DNA of 64,000 nt from Phymatolithon calcareum (taxonomy: Eukaryota; Rhodophyta; Florideophyceae; Hapalidiales): NCBI GenBank assembly GCA_977006965.1, contig OZ345352.1:4588001-4652000 (forward strand), in the 5' to 3' direction. Below the pieces are notes generated by a model. It did no database searches, was not told the origin of the DNA, and saw only the letters and a program-made list of their open reading frames with translations. The position numbers were made by a program, and so were the translations under genes. Numbering within the stretch: the stretch's first letter is position 1; every line of letters starts with the position of its first letter. Positions 1 to 10,385 of this stretch are shown one piece after another.

Positions 1-13
1 TTATTTTTTGCTT

Positions 14-325
14 TTAAAATCCGCCGGCGACTGTGGGTGGCTCGCCCGGCGGCTTGATCGCCTGTTTCTTGCAATCTGCCAAGGGAGAGTCGTGTCCTTT
101 CCCTGTTCGTCGTCTCCCGGAGCGAGATTCGACTCCATGGATGGCCTCATTTGGTCCATAGCACCCCCCGGCTGGGTATCCCCTGTGGGGGAGGCTTGTC
201 GTTTGTGTTGCGCTACTCGAGATGTCTTCCTGGTCCGATCGGTCCTGTTCTACCGCTGTGTCTGGCAGTTTTTTTTCTAACTGCATGGTGCTCATCGACA
301 TATCACTTGAAGGCATTTTGAACAA
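14..325 (-). other. GC-rich left-edge segment with a 103-aa open frame
   Basis: The first 330 bases are richer in G+C than what follows and hold overlapping open frames on both strands. The minus frame reads a Ser/Asp/Met-rich start and a basic Arg/Lys-rich end. I recognise no domain in either frame, and neither has a copy elsewhere in the window. It could be a fragment of a gene or element, or chance openness in GC-rich DNA. Confidence 0.15.
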
Positions 326-330
326 TTCCT

Positions 331-829
331 GTAGGTTCTTGAGCTAGGGACTCGATGATGAAGAAAAACAGCACTTAGATGAGAATGTAACTTGGAAGCC
401 TTTAGACATAAACGGCTTGTCGAAACTTGAATGTTCGCGTGTAGGTCTAACAGGTCTCAAAAGATTGACAGTTCTTGCCTACGCACTGGAGGTAAAAGTG
501 GTTCCGATCCGGAGAAATATATCACTGGAAAATACACAGTCCTTCCTAAGCCGGGAGTTCCTGGTATTCAGTTCCAACTCGGTGGAGTTATAATAACAAA
601 CTGACAAGCCATATAACAAATGTATGTGCTATAGTGCGTCAGGCCTCACTCTGGACTTGCATGTCAGACAGTCATTTTTACAGTATGAGTCACAGACACA
701 TGTTCTATTCTCCAGTTGAACGGTGTCCGAACGCGCCGATCAAGCAAGCATAGGAATGTCGAGAACGTCGGAAAACGCGAAGGCATGTGCATGCAACACG
801 CAGAATACATGATATATCGCTATTGTTGC
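331..829. other. Intergenic, nothing recognised
   Basis: No long open frame, repeat or hairpin stands out. The stretch ends where similarity to the lipase 5'-flank repeat begins. Confidence 0.4.
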
Positions 830-1810
830 GGTCAAGGTGTGAAACAGAGATAAGGACCTTCCCTTAATGACTTTTGAAGGATTCGCATCGTCATGCATTC
901 ATGTGTCCATCAAAAACAGGGCATAGACTACGATGCTGAGCTTTCTGGATAAGAAACACACATTTGCAAGAGAGCAGAGCAGTGGGCTATATCCCTTATT
1001 TCGAAAAAGCGTTGCTGTGAAGTGCCGACTGTACACGTGCACTAATTGGTTTCTGGCATTCTAGAATTTCTCTTCGAGGTTCATTTCAGCTGTGCGTGAT
1101 ACTGTATCATTTTGGACGGTACTTGGCGTTACCTTACAGTAATAATAAAATGCAATGCATGAGTAAAGACATGACGTGTGTGATCCTCCATCTTGAAGAT
1201 CTTTAGTAACCACCATTGAAATATGCGCATGAAATTTCGTAGAGGAAATCTAGAAAACTTGATAGGAATTCGAGGCTTTACTAAATCGGTATTTCGCAGC
1301 GATGCCTTTTCTCATGGATGGACATGTCCCACTGCTATGATCACAGGTATATTTAATATTTTATTTAGAATAGAAAGCTTAGTACTCATGCAAGGGGCAT
1401 GTACTGTAATTGTTAGACAGCACACCTCTTCTACAATCGTCGTATGCATCAATGCGAGAAGAACTTTCAGATGTTTTCAAGGTAATGGATAATGATATTT
1501 ATCCTGTTCTACAATTTGACGGCAACGATATAAATACTTTGCGATACTCCTCGCTGGAAGCTAAAGGAAAGCTGCATCGAGATTCAGCATTAGAAATTTC
1601 CTTTACTTTTACAGCTGGCAGACGGGTTGCAACTCAAGAGTGCAGCAAGAACGCCATAGAAGGCATGCCTCATTCCATACAAACTAACTGAACGAAGCAT
1701 CAGGTATCCAGAATACTGAATCAGTTTCTGAAACTCATTCTGACCAATCTTTCAGCTCTTGTCCCAATGTTTGACAACAAAGAAGAATCTACTTGTCAGC
1801 GCACAAGATC
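830..1810 (+). repeat. Lipase 5'-flank repeat, copy 1 (no lipase attached)
   Basis: This segment aligns with 47975-49665 over almost its whole length, through shared blocks such as the run ending in GAAGTGCCGACTGTACAC and the later block ending in CATACAAACT. In the other copies the sequence lies directly upstream of a class-3 lipase gene on the minus strand. Here no lipase coding remains to the left. Small open frames at 1223-1492 and 1410-1691 fall inside the repeat, do not keep their frame in the other copies, and are probably not genes. Further copies lie at 53005-53940 and, inverted, at 50640-50880. Confidence 0.7.
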
Positions 1811-2667
1811 TTTTTTTACAGTTCGTTATAAGAACATAATCATTTTCTTCTTTTGCCGTCCACAAGCAGTAAATAACCTCCTGTTCTAATCCTTGCAGTG
1901 TTCACAATTCGAATACTAACTTCTCACATTGAGTTGCAATGAGTAGTGAAAATGCGAGAGTTCTATCGTCTCTCTAATGTATATTGAATCCTAGCCAAAT
2001 ACAGTGCGTTTCGCCCTTTTAGATGTAAGCTTCGTATAGCGTGTATTTTCGATAATACACACCCATGCGAAAATCTGAAGACGGCCATTGCCATCTAGAA
2101 CTTGATGCACGGCATGACCAACCATAACGACCGACTCTAGTTAGATTATTCTACAGAAAGTGGACCACTCACTGTTGCATTACTAATTGAACAAGCAAGG
2201 CTTCTCCAACTGAAGGACGAAGAATAAAATGAATCTATTAAGCTTAATATAAGCATCAACTACGCTCCACTTTAGCAACAGCCATCGGCTTGTGCCAACG
2301 TTGATCTCAAAAAATGTTTTAAGCAAGCGCTCGTGCTAGACACATGTGGAAGTGTGTCTCGAAAGTCTTCGAAACAATCTTTCAGTGTACAAACTTCCTT
2401 CTTCAGAATATGAATCACTTTTAGTCTTAATGATGAGAGAAGAAGAAGTGGGAGATTTTTGTTTTTAAACAACGTGTTCCCTATTCCTTAGAGCTGAAAT
2501 AGAGTCAAAAGAACAAGGTATCGGAAACAAAACTTTCCAAAAGACCGATTTGTAAATAGAGTCTACTCCTCTACTTGAGCCTATATGCACGATCATTTGT
2601 GGAAGATTTCCACGGAATCTGACGCTGCTGGAAAACAGCTTGGACGTCAGGGAAGCAAAGTACTCCG
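1811..2667. other. Intergenic, nothing recognised
   Basis: AT-rich spacer between the lipase-flank repeat and the end of the membrane-protein gene. Short minus-strand frames at 2272-2472 and 2465-2671 follow the gene but show no domain. Confidence 0.4.
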
Positions 2668-4359
2668 TCAACTCTCATTTTTCTCAGCCAGTGGTCCTAC
2701 TCCGCTCAAACCATTTTGAGCGATATCTTTTTCGAGTTCCGCGAAGCCCCCGCTCCCCAAACAGCTGCCATTGCGCCCTTGTTCCGCACGCAGCATAGAC
2801 GACAATGTATCATAGCAATTTGCATTTAGGGCTATCCGAAAACCGACCCCCTGCTTGTCAAGTATAAGTGCGATAATCTCCCTCGCGCAGCACAGTAAAA
2901 GCCCGCAAAACCCCAGAACCATGAGAGAGAAAAAGGCGAACATCTGTACTACCGTGATACTCGCGTCGATCTTTTTGTACAATTTTACGGAGGGTACATC
3001 GGCTGTGACGGCGCGCGACACGACGTTGTCCATCACGTCTGTGAGTGAGTAACTGCTCACACCGAGGTCGCGCAAGCCGTCTGCGAAGAATTTTTCCCCG
3101 AGCTCATCATAATCCCAGCGCAATGTCGCGGTCGCAGTGGTGATCTCAAGAGGCATTTTGATACTGTCAAAAATTTCCCAATCCTTTCTCGAAAGGAACA
3201 TCCGGCCGAACGCGATCCGCGCCTCACTGGAGTCCTCGTTCCATTTGAAGAGGAAGCAGTTTAGCCTGCCTTCGCCGTCGGGCAGATCACTACCGCGCGG
3301 GGATAGCTCGTAACAGACAAGACGGTCACCGGGTGCAGCGATTTCGTGCGAGGTGCTGGACAGAATGGTGCGGTAGATGGCCATGAGGCCTTGGTCGGCG
3401 ACGCCGACGCGCTCGTCGTACCATTTCTTCGAAAAGCCGGGCAGCGTGGCGTTTCGTGGCAGCAGTGTCACGATGGCCTTGTGCGGATTGATGGCGGCGC
3501 TGCAGCCGGATTCTGCTGGCTCGCAGTTCTCCACGGTGAGCATGGGAAAGAGAAATGAGTTTTTCAATTGGCACGAGAGAGTGCTGATATTAACATGGTG
3601 CTGTTCCCCAGCACTATCAAGGAAATTGTAGAGATCGGCGAGACGGGCGTTCTCGGAAACGTTGAAGGCACCCGGCCAGTACTGAATCGAGTTCTGATCG
3701 GAGGTGCGACAGAGGATGAAGATGCGGGGACGGAGGCGATCGCGGACGCCGCCGTTTCCGTCTGTGTAGTCGGTTTGGGAATGGGCTCGAATGCGGGAGA
3801 TGTAAGAGAGAGAGACGGGATCGTACTTATCTTTGGACTCACCGTTGATGCCCAAGGTGCCGATAAAGGTGAGTATGAGAAAAATTGCATTCGCAATGAC
3901 GAGAAGATGCGGCCATCGTGTCTGCTGGACGAGGAGTTCGCCCGAAACTATGGGAATTCTAGAGCGCCGAAGATGGACCTTCTTTCCGCGGCAGATGAGG
4001 TTATAGAAGTGGAGACCCTGCATAGCGAGTAGACCTCGGTGCACTGCCCACATGGCGATGAGATCGAAGAGAATGAAGACGGCTCCGTTGACATAGCCCG
4101 AGGATAATGGGATTTCGATGGGTCTAGACATGGGGCTTCGCTCAGCAGCCGCGGCATTGCGAATGACCTGATGCTCACGAATAGTGCTTATGTTGCGAAG
4201 AGGAGCCGTGGAGAATTTATTTTCACAGTTACCGACGCATCTGCAGACACCTAGGGCCGCTTTTCCGTCAACGTGTTTAGGGTATCCTAATATAGTTCCA
4301 ACAAGTCTCAGTCGATCTGAGTCGGGGCATTGGAAAGGCTGCACGGCGCTGACCATCAC
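2668..4359 (-). CDS. Three-pass membrane protein of unknown family
   Basis: An undamaged 563-residue frame. Three hydrophobic stretches stand out, near residues 90-112, 150-172 and 468-491. Between the second and third lies a domain of about 300 residues with at least seven cysteines and N-glycosylation-type sites (NVS near 233, NIS near 257, NAT near 303), suggesting a lumenal or extracellular domain; the Lys/Glu-rich C-terminus would then be cytoplasmic. An internal Met at about residue 77 (MSRPIEIP) is also present in the broken paralogue at 24234-25600 and could be the real start. I do not recognise the family and assign no function. The second copy shows that the segment has been duplicated with its 5' flank. 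Being open over 1.7 kb beside a broken paralogue argues that this copy is the functional one. Confidence 0.7.
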   Translation of the reverse strand: MMVSAVQPFQCPDSDRLRLVGTILGYPKHVDGKAALGVCRCVGNCENKFSTAPLRNISTIREHQVIRNAAAAERSPMSRPIEIPLSSGYVNGAVFILFDLIAMWAVHRGLLAMQGLHFYNLICRGKKVHLRRSRIPIVSGELLVQQTRWPHLLVIANAIFLILTFIGTLGINGESKDKYDPVSLSYISRIRAHSQTDYTDGNGGVRDRLRPRIFILCRTSDQNSIQYWPGAFNVSENARLADLYNFLDSAGEQHHVNISTLSCQLKNSFLFPMLTVENCEPAESGCSAAINPHKAIVTLLPRNATLPGFSKKWYDERVGVADQGLMAIYRTILSSTSHEIAAPGDRLVCYELSPRGSDLPDGEGRLNCFLFKWNEDSSEARIAFGRMFLSRKDWEIFDSIKMPLEITTATATLRWDYDELGEKFFADGLRDLGVSSYSLTDVMDNVVSRAVTADVPSVKLYKKIDASITVVQMFAFFSLMVLGFCGLLLCCAREIIALILDKQGVGFRIALNANCYDTLSSMLRAEQGRNGSCLGSGGFAELEKDIAQNGLSGVGPLAEKNES

Positions 4360-4620
4360 AACTTTATTATAACCAGAACTTTAGCTTCGCCCAGATGTGT
4401 GCAGAAACTTCCCACATGGCAGTGAAAGTGCTATGACTGGCAATCAAAACATATTGCTGCGATATCATTCATCAATGAAAATCTCTCACGCCCTACACCT
4501 GCACGAGCTCTCTGTCACTGACGTTCCGCCATATGAAGGTAAACTTGGAGAAAAAAATTGCGACGTAGTGAAAATTACAAGAGAATCCCTGCTTTCGGAG
4601 TAGTTAAGGAAAGTAACTTC
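2856..4620 (-). repeat. Segmental duplication, copy 1 (membrane-protein gene and 5' flank)
   Basis: The segment aligns with 24234-25850. It covers most of the membrane-protein gene and about 260 bases upstream of its start, including the block with GAAACTTCCCAC and the following CATCAATGAAAATCTCTCAC. The last part (about 4525-4580) also resembles the end of the lipase 5' flank at 52870-52940, so the two gene families share a short upstream motif. Confidence 0.75.
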
Positions 4621-4689
4621 CGATACAATCCCAGTGAAGAATGCAACATTGAAAATTGAAGAGGATATCGCAATCCTCTTGAATCTTTA

Positions 4690-4820
4690 CTTTTTTTTGA
4701 TTGAAGTTTATTCAAAAGCCTCACAGCCTTACGAATATACGGGCAAGGCTTCCTCAGTTGCTACCTTCCAGTGCGTAGACCGTGGAAACCTACCACCTTC
4801 CATAGGCGGTGGTGAAAGAT
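4690..4820 (-). mobile_element. LINE 3'-end fragment (GGCAAGGCTTCC family)
   Basis: Read on the minus strand this is the 3' end of a LINE family also seen at 46250-46354, 20205-20300 (minus) and 61405-61510 (minus). The shared landmarks are GGAAGCCTTGCCC, a block around TTCGTAAG and an A-rich end with AATAAAC. It is severely 5'-truncated and carries no coding sequence. Confidence 0.55.
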
Positions 4821-5140
4821 TGAATTTTTACTGTTCGGAAAGTGGCATTTTTGGCGCTGGCGAAGAATAATGATGCTTGTTCAATAGATTGCTGAGAGTT
4901 TCGCCGACAGGCCCTGCTCTTGAAGTTATGACGAAGATTGCGAATGGCAATGGAAGAGACACAAGACGCTGGGGCAGAACAGGAACTCGAAACGCTCGAC
5001 TTCATTCGAGAAACGAACACGCCAACTGAAATTCAAGGTAGATCCTGCCTACTCATGAGTGCTTCTGAGGGCGTTATTCCAAATTTAAATAAACAATGAA
5101 GACGAAACAGGCTAGACACAGGATTCTTTAAGCAACATGG
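4821..5140. other. Insertion host of the hAT composite, no gene recognised
   Basis: A 76-codon minus frame (4790-5020) overlaps this stretch but has no recognisable domain. The sequence ends in the 8-bp target copy TTTGCAGG at 5141-5148. Confidence 0.3.
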
Positions 5141-5390
5141 TTTGCAGGCAGGGATCGGAATAATGTCATTGCAAGCGATTGGAGAAAAAGATACAATACT
5201 CAATGCGGAGGAAGTCTTACACGGCGATGCAATGCGATTTTCAATACTGGTAGTCGTAGAAATCCTAATTGCAATGATCTCGGGCGATGAATATCGTTTA
5301 ATGGTCATGTAAAGCACAAAACACTACAACAGAAACAGCCACACATTCACGGCTCTACAAAGCCCAACTACAAGACATAAAGAACTCCCA

Positions 5391-5612
5391 TTAGACACAA
5401 TACGACATTTCTAAGTTAATTTCATGGTCTCTCATGCGCGCTTTCGCATTTTCCGAACGATTCCCGGTGATAGCTTTGCATACAATCTCCGCGTCCCAAA
5501 AGCGGTTGTTAACTTTCAAGAATACTAGAGCTTCGAAAAGTTGAGGTGTCATCCTCCATCTGTTCTCGGTTAGAACGTATTTCGCAATACTCTAGAGGCG
5601 CTCTACATCTGC
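5391..5612 (-). pseudogene. hAT transposase C-terminal remnant (outer copy)
   Basis: The minus strand reads V-E-R-L-stop-SIAKYVLTENR, then a leucine/phenylalanine-rich stretch ending in FLKVN and RFWDAE. This is the C-terminal dimerisation (hATC) signature, with ERLWS in the usual place; here the Trp codon has become TAG. This copy keeps the SIAK residues that the other two copies have lost, so it is closest to the ancestral frame at that point. It is interrupted upstream by the inner element. Confidence 0.7.
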
Positions 5613-5850
5613 AACCAGGGATCGGAACAATGCCATTGCAAGCGATTGGAGAAAAAGATGCAATAGTCAATACGGAGGGCGTCTCACACGGCGATGCAAT
5701 GCGAATTGCAATACTGGTAGTCGTAGAAATCCTAATTGCAATGATCTCGGGCGATGAATATCGTTTAATGGTCATGTAAAGCACAACAACAGAAACAGCC
5801 ACACATTCACGGCACTACAAAGCCCAACTACAAGAATCAAAGCACTCTCA

Positions 5851-6297
5851 TTAGACACTATACGACATTTCTACGTTAATTTCATGGTCTCTCATCCGCG
5901 CTTTCGCATTTTCCGAACGATTCCCGATGATAGCTTTGCATACAATCTCCGCGTCCCAAAAGCTTGTTAACTTTCAAGAATACTAGCGCTTCGAACAGTT
6001 GTGGAGTCATCCTCCGTCTGTTCTCGGTTAGAACGTATGTAGCAAGAGGCGCTCTAGCTCTGCAACCGAACCCATGACAAAATCACAGTTGACATAGTCT
6101 TCCTCCCGTCCTCCCATTTTACGGCGCTTAGCAAGGCGCTGTACCATGGACGGGGTCTCCGTCGACATGTCTTCTTCCACACGAGTAAAAATTTCGTTAA
6201 TCGACTTAGCTTTCAGTGTTGACACTGCGTCCCTTTCTTCTTCGGAAAGATCATTGGAGCGACCTCGTTGAATCTTCAACACGCCAGACTCGAACAT
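5851..6297 (-). pseudogene. hAT transposase C-terminal remnant (inner copy)
   Basis: An 89-codon frame (6028-6297) starts MFESGVLKIQRGR and contains YVNCDFVMGSVAELERL, the approach to the hATC motif. It then runs into a stop because about a dozen bases present in the outer copy are missing. In the neighbouring frame the sequence continues as YVLTENRRRMTPQLFEALVF to a stop at 5851. The 89-aa product is identical to that at 45240-45509, so the defect predates the amplification. It cannot be an active transposase alone. Confidence 0.75.
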
Positions 6298-6624
6298 CTG
6301 ATAAGGGTTTTCCTTACATATGCTGCTATCACGTGGAGTCGACAGTGACGTTGTAAGGAAATAGCCAGCAGGGTATAATCAATGAAAGTATGCCTTACAT
6401 GTTCTGTTGCCGGGATGTCGACGATTCGTAATCAGATGGCGCACGACTGGTACGTAGTTAGGGTACCTAAATTAGTGTAGCCACTTCAGCAATCGGTATT
6501 GAAATCACCAAAGATGGCGCAATGCAACTTGCAATACTGCAGAATGACCCAGTCTTCGATTTCTATTTAGGATTGCAATTCATTGCAATGTCAATCCATT
6601 TTAACCGACCCTTGTTTGCAGGTC

Positions 6625-7509
6625 ACCTCAAAAGGAACTCACAGCAATTGATTGAAGAAATGGGCAGTACAGGAGCATGGGTAGTTGGAATACTCAGCAT
6701 GAAGGGAAATGAAATTATCGAGGCTAATAGAATACGTGCTTAGAAAGGTGCCGACTTACCTCAAGGTGGGAGACATGCACCTTCTCAATAATTCCACTTA
6801 ACTGCGATACGCATCTAGTATGGGCGCTGCGAAGGTCAAAGCCGGTCACCTTGCGATTGTCACTTTGCACTCTTGTAAATTCCGTCAGGCGAGCGAACTC
6901 GTCTTGGTTGGATATTCCAACAGATGAACTGGTTCAGCCTTGTTGGTATATGAAGTTCCAATATCGAATTGGCCAAACTTTCTCCAGCGAGCGAGATGAC
7001 GTAGTCTTATATCGGCCTGATGACAAGCGAAGCCAAGCTTTCCAAACGGCGAGATGACTTGGTTGGTATCAGCGATTGTCGTCCTAGATTCACAGCCAGA
7101 AGCAGGATCTTTGGAGGATAATCGGTTCTATGATTGTAGTGCCCAAAGGGTCTATGAATCGATAGCTGTGTCCACGACGAGTGGAACACACCGTCTCCGG
7201 CGTTCGGTATTAACCGCACTAGCTCGGGCTAGAATTCTTGATTGGTTTCAGTTTTCTTCTTAATGCTTGGTTCCTTCTCAGTGAGGAACACCCAGCGAGC
7301 TTTTATATCATTTCTGCTACGCCAATTTCGTCACCCAACTTGGTTAAACTTTTGCGTTGCTATTGAACACGGAAGCAAACTATCCACGAAATCAGTCGAA
7401 TGATTTCTACTGTAATATACGCAATAAATGTTGCGTGTCTCGAACAAATGATGACTGCCGTTGTAGTCCACGTAGAATATCATGAACTTGGACTTAACGC
7501 CACCTAATT
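6625..7509. other. Insertion host right of the hAT composite, no gene recognised
   Basis: Several short open frames occur on both strands (6522-6743, 6851-7057, 7054-7263, 7007-7219). None has a recognisable domain and they overlap antisense to each other. I see no repeat or structure here. Confidence 0.3.
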
Positions 7510-7775
7510 GCTCGACAGCGATAGCCCTCAGGAGATTCCTTCCGCGGCTTTTTAATCAAATCCATCAATTTCGATGATGGCGCCTCCAGCAATGCTTTGT
7601 TTGGAGATTTTCTTCGCGATATAGTGCCAGGGGCAAATATATTTCCTTTGGAAGAAAAAGAAGGAGAAATATGGATTATTATCCGCAGAGCCTACTGATT
7701 TCTCTTCTCCTTGCTTTTAGAGCTTGTTTTTCCAGAGCCAATTCCTGACGTCTTAGATTGCATTTCTCCCTTAAG
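7510..7775 (-). repeat. Dispersed repeat shared with 55825-56090 (possible exon-intron remnant)
   Basis: The two segments align over about 260 bases. Read on the minus strand both keep one open frame with the common core KALxEAPSSK..MDL..KPRKES. In the 55.8-kb copy the frame is preceded by a stretch that begins GTGAGTA and ends TTTCACAG, the form of a spliceosomal intron. This suggests two decayed copies of a spliced gene or element. The family is not recognised. Confidence 0.5.
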
Positions 7776-7874
7776 TTCCTCTTACGTCCATGGAAAAAAA
7801 TCAACTAATCACTTATTGCCAATCGCCCTGTGCCCTCCAACATAAATAAAAATCATCTTTTCTTCAACGTCCTT

Positions 7875-7960
7875 TTTGTAGATAATGAAAGGTAGATTTT
7901 TAATTAAAAGATACCGGCGCATCTGCAGACGCTTTGGGCTCCATTGCGAGTGCCATGCGA
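7875..7960 (-). mobile_element. LINE 3'-end fragment
   Basis: On the minus strand this ends in AAATCTACCTTTC, preceded by a block around GCAGATGCGCCGG. It matches the 3' end of the LINE inserted at 9800-10200 and the fragment at 59760-59830. It is 5'-truncated and noncoding. Confidence 0.5.
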
Positions 7961-8774
7961 ACATAGCAAGGGTCTAACCTTTGAGTTGAAGAGAGGTCGC
8001 TGTTGTAAACCAACATTTACATTGTCCCTCAGTTGCCACTTCACTCCCTACTTTTTGCAGAACAGTGCTGTCTCGCGTACCAGCGCGAGCGCCTTACAGC
8101 AGCAGGGCAGCAGCCCAACCGCGAAAAACAGCCTCTAGTTTACCGTAACGTAACAGCTTCACAAACCGAGCGACTGGCCCGATACCACTTCACAACAACA
8201 ACCGACCAACTCAGATCGATAAAAACAACAACAGCAACCGCCCAACGCAGATCGATCAAACAGCTCTAGAACCAACCCCCACAGGACTCTCCTCTTTGTT
8301 CTGCCCGTCCATGGTCCGCGCTTAAATACATTCCACACGCACGACAGGCTGGAAACTGCCCCGGCATCCTCCAGGGATATGGAAACGGTCGCGTGAGCGC
8401 ACAGCGACCGCACCAGAGCGAGAAACATGTGCTCAAAACATTCCGTGTGCAACGGAAACATCAACCGGAAATCCTCTTCCCGTACCCAATTCAGGGCCAA
8501 TGGCGAGCGCGGTCGAGGCGCGCGCCGCCCATTAATTACTCTCGCACAAGACCGTGAAACGCACATCGTCATCGCGCCACTGCGGTGAGCGCTAGCACCG
8601 CCTCTTGCAAGATTATCCATATCTGCGCCCAGTGCACGCCAGAGCACCGCGCCCAATTCACTATGGCAGTCCGTCCTGCACATTCCAAGCCGTCATTCCC
8701 GCATACTCACGGCCATCCACACGCCACCTCGCGTATGCCACTCGCACGGGCGCCACCAGTATACTGTCAGGGAG
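7961..8774. other. Mixed segment with a small Cys-rich tandem repeat; 174-codon minus frame uncertain
   Basis: The frame at 8159-8683 (minus) reads DFRLMFPLHTECFEHMFLAL, which faintly recalls the N-terminal part of PIF/Harbinger nucleases. No catalytic residues can be seen. Its C-terminal part is made by an imperfect repeat of about 35 bases at 8161-8265 (ACAACAACCGAC...AGATCGAT), giving runs of Cys. I do not count it as a gene; it may be a decayed transposase exon. Confidence 0.25.
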
Positions 8775-10385
8775 AAGGCATGGATGACCTTAACGCAAGA
8801 CATAGGCGCTGGGACCCCACAGGAAACTAGAGAGGGAACAAGTTTGTTTCGTGGACCGCAAAATTTAACTGGAGAATAAGGGCGACCACAAGACCAACAT
8901 TTGTCTCCAACCATGGCAAGAGCAAAATCGATATCTTCATGACGAAGTCCTTAGAAGCAGAGGTACCCGAAATGTTGCATGACATGCGGCAGGGTGTCAC
9001 AGAATACATTCCTGTAGCAATGAGGGTACTGAACTAAAGGATTATAACCCCTCGAAGTAAGTAAGTTATCTCAAAAGCGGCCAGGCAAAGCCTGGAAAGA
9101 ACTACCAAGGCCAGAGAAGAAATGTCGAAGTGGGTACCGGGCATGATAGAGCAGCTACGTGCCTGTCCAGACAAACGGGAGTTTAACGACTGGTATGATA
9201 TTTTTCTCGAAAAGCTGATAGAGCCGTGGACATCGTCTGAGCTGAAGCCCCCGGGATTTAAAAGTTTTTGGAACAATGAGGTCGACAATCTGGCCAAGAA
9301 ACGAACCCAGTAATATAAGATTTACATAAGAACTGGCCTCGAAAGTGACAAAGAAGCTCTTCGAGAGGTGAAAATGCTGTTAAAGAAGAATGTGAGAACA
9401 GCCAAATGCGACAAATATGAAATAATTCTTGAGGAGGTTAAGAAAATGGGCCCGAGCGAGGCAGCAAACACCACAAGCAAGATCATGAAGTCAAAATTCC
9501 GAAGGAAAGGAGCAAACAAAGCTCTCGGGGTTCCTGTCCACCCTAGCAAATTCTCAGCATACATTTCAATTTTTTGTAAGGCGGAAGAAGACTGGAATCT
9601 TCCTTTGCCCATTTTTGCGCTCAATAGGGCAACGAAGCGGCACGTTGCAAGAGCATTCAAAAGAGTACCGAAGGGGAAGGCGGTAGGTCACGACGGAATT
9701 GCGGTCGAAATGTTGCACGCGAACAAAGAAGCGGGCTCGAAAAAATGCTAGCATTATGAGCAAAATGCGGGAGACTCAAATGTCTTCCTCTTACATGGCC
9801 TTATCGAACTCACCGGCCAATGTGGGAAAGATGCTATCGAAGACGTGATAAATGGCGTCGCAAGGGCAGACTCTCCAAAGAGGACAGCGCCTGGACTAAG
9901 CGAGCAGTCGCCGAGCTCCTAACCATGTTTCAGGCTGTGGACAAGTAAGTACTCCACGCAACTTGAAATCATAGCGTGTCACAGGACAGGGGAGTAATTT
10001 TCCCCCTCGAAGTTCCGAAGGAGGCCAGAGGTGGGTTTTTGTAGTCCACTGAATCGTGTTACACCAGCAAGAAAAGAAAACGTTTCCATAGACAGAATCT
10101 AGCCAAAACCTCTTGGCCCTAGGAAAGCTGCCCCAAGCGTCAGCAGATGCGTTGGTAGCTTTTAAATAAAAATCTACCTTTCTTCTTCCTCGTCCTCGGG
10201 CATGGCGCCAAGCAACTCTGATTCCCTTATACAAGAAAGGCCCAGCTCATGTCGCAGCAAACTACAGGCCCATATCTCTTTTCAGTCAATCCAGGAATAT
10301 CCCTGACTCAGCTCTAGATGCATACATACGCGAGAAGTACCGCTTCCATAAGGTTCAGCTGGGTTTTCGGAAATACAGAAGCACA
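8775..10385 (+). pseudogene. LINE fragment: endonuclease end to reverse-transcriptase N-half
   Basis: It begins in the EEP endonuclease C-terminal half (DDLNARHRRWDPTGN near 8783), passes a broken connector with FKRVPKGKAVGHDGI near 9655-9700 (RT motif 1 region), and after an insertion resumes with LYKKG, NYRPISLFS and VQLGFRKYRST near 10220-10380 (RT motifs 2 and 3). Removing 9800-10200 restores the reading TWRQATLIPLYKKG across the gap, which proves that piece is a later insertion. The fragment stops at about 10383, where lipase-derived sequence begins. There are several stops and shifts. Confidence 0.8.
9800..10200 (+). mobile_element. 5'-truncated LINE inserted in the LINE fragment
   Basis: It is flanked by CATGGC at 9794-9799 and again at 10201-10206; the reading frame of the host LINE closes when one copy plus the insert is removed. 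The insert ends in TTTTAAATAAAAATCTACC followed by a TTC-rich tail, the same 3' end as at 7875-7960 and 59760-59830. The target duplication is short (6 bp) for a LINE, but the restored host frame supports the limits. Confidence 0.75.

Larger units (their letters stand above)
5149..6616 (-). mobile_element. hAT composite element (one hAT inside another)
   Basis: The outer ends begin CAGGGATCGG at 5149 and finish in CCGACCCTTG at 6616, with perfect 8-bp direct repeats TTTGCAGG at 5141-5148 and 6617-6624. A second CAGGGATCGG start lies at 5616. The part from 5616 to 6616 is 1001 bp long, exactly the length of the solo element at 44826-45826, and almost identical to it. The 5149-5615 part repeats the left half of the same element. 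The likely history is insertion of a second copy into the first, followed by recombination between their right halves. The 8-bp target, CAGGG ends and hATC coding remnant all fit the hAT superfamily. Confidence 0.85.

Noticed and set aside
3568-4032. 154-codon plus-strand frame
   Set aside because: Antisense to the intact membrane-protein gene, whose reading is supported by a paralogue.
6028-6297. Independent small host gene of 89 codons
   Set aside because: The frame is the cut-off C-terminal part of an hAT transposase inside an element with defined ends; kept as a pseudogene.
8159-8683. PIF/Harbinger transposase
   Set aside because: Only a faint N-terminal resemblance; no DDE residues can be seen, and the end is made by a Cys-coding tandem repeat.
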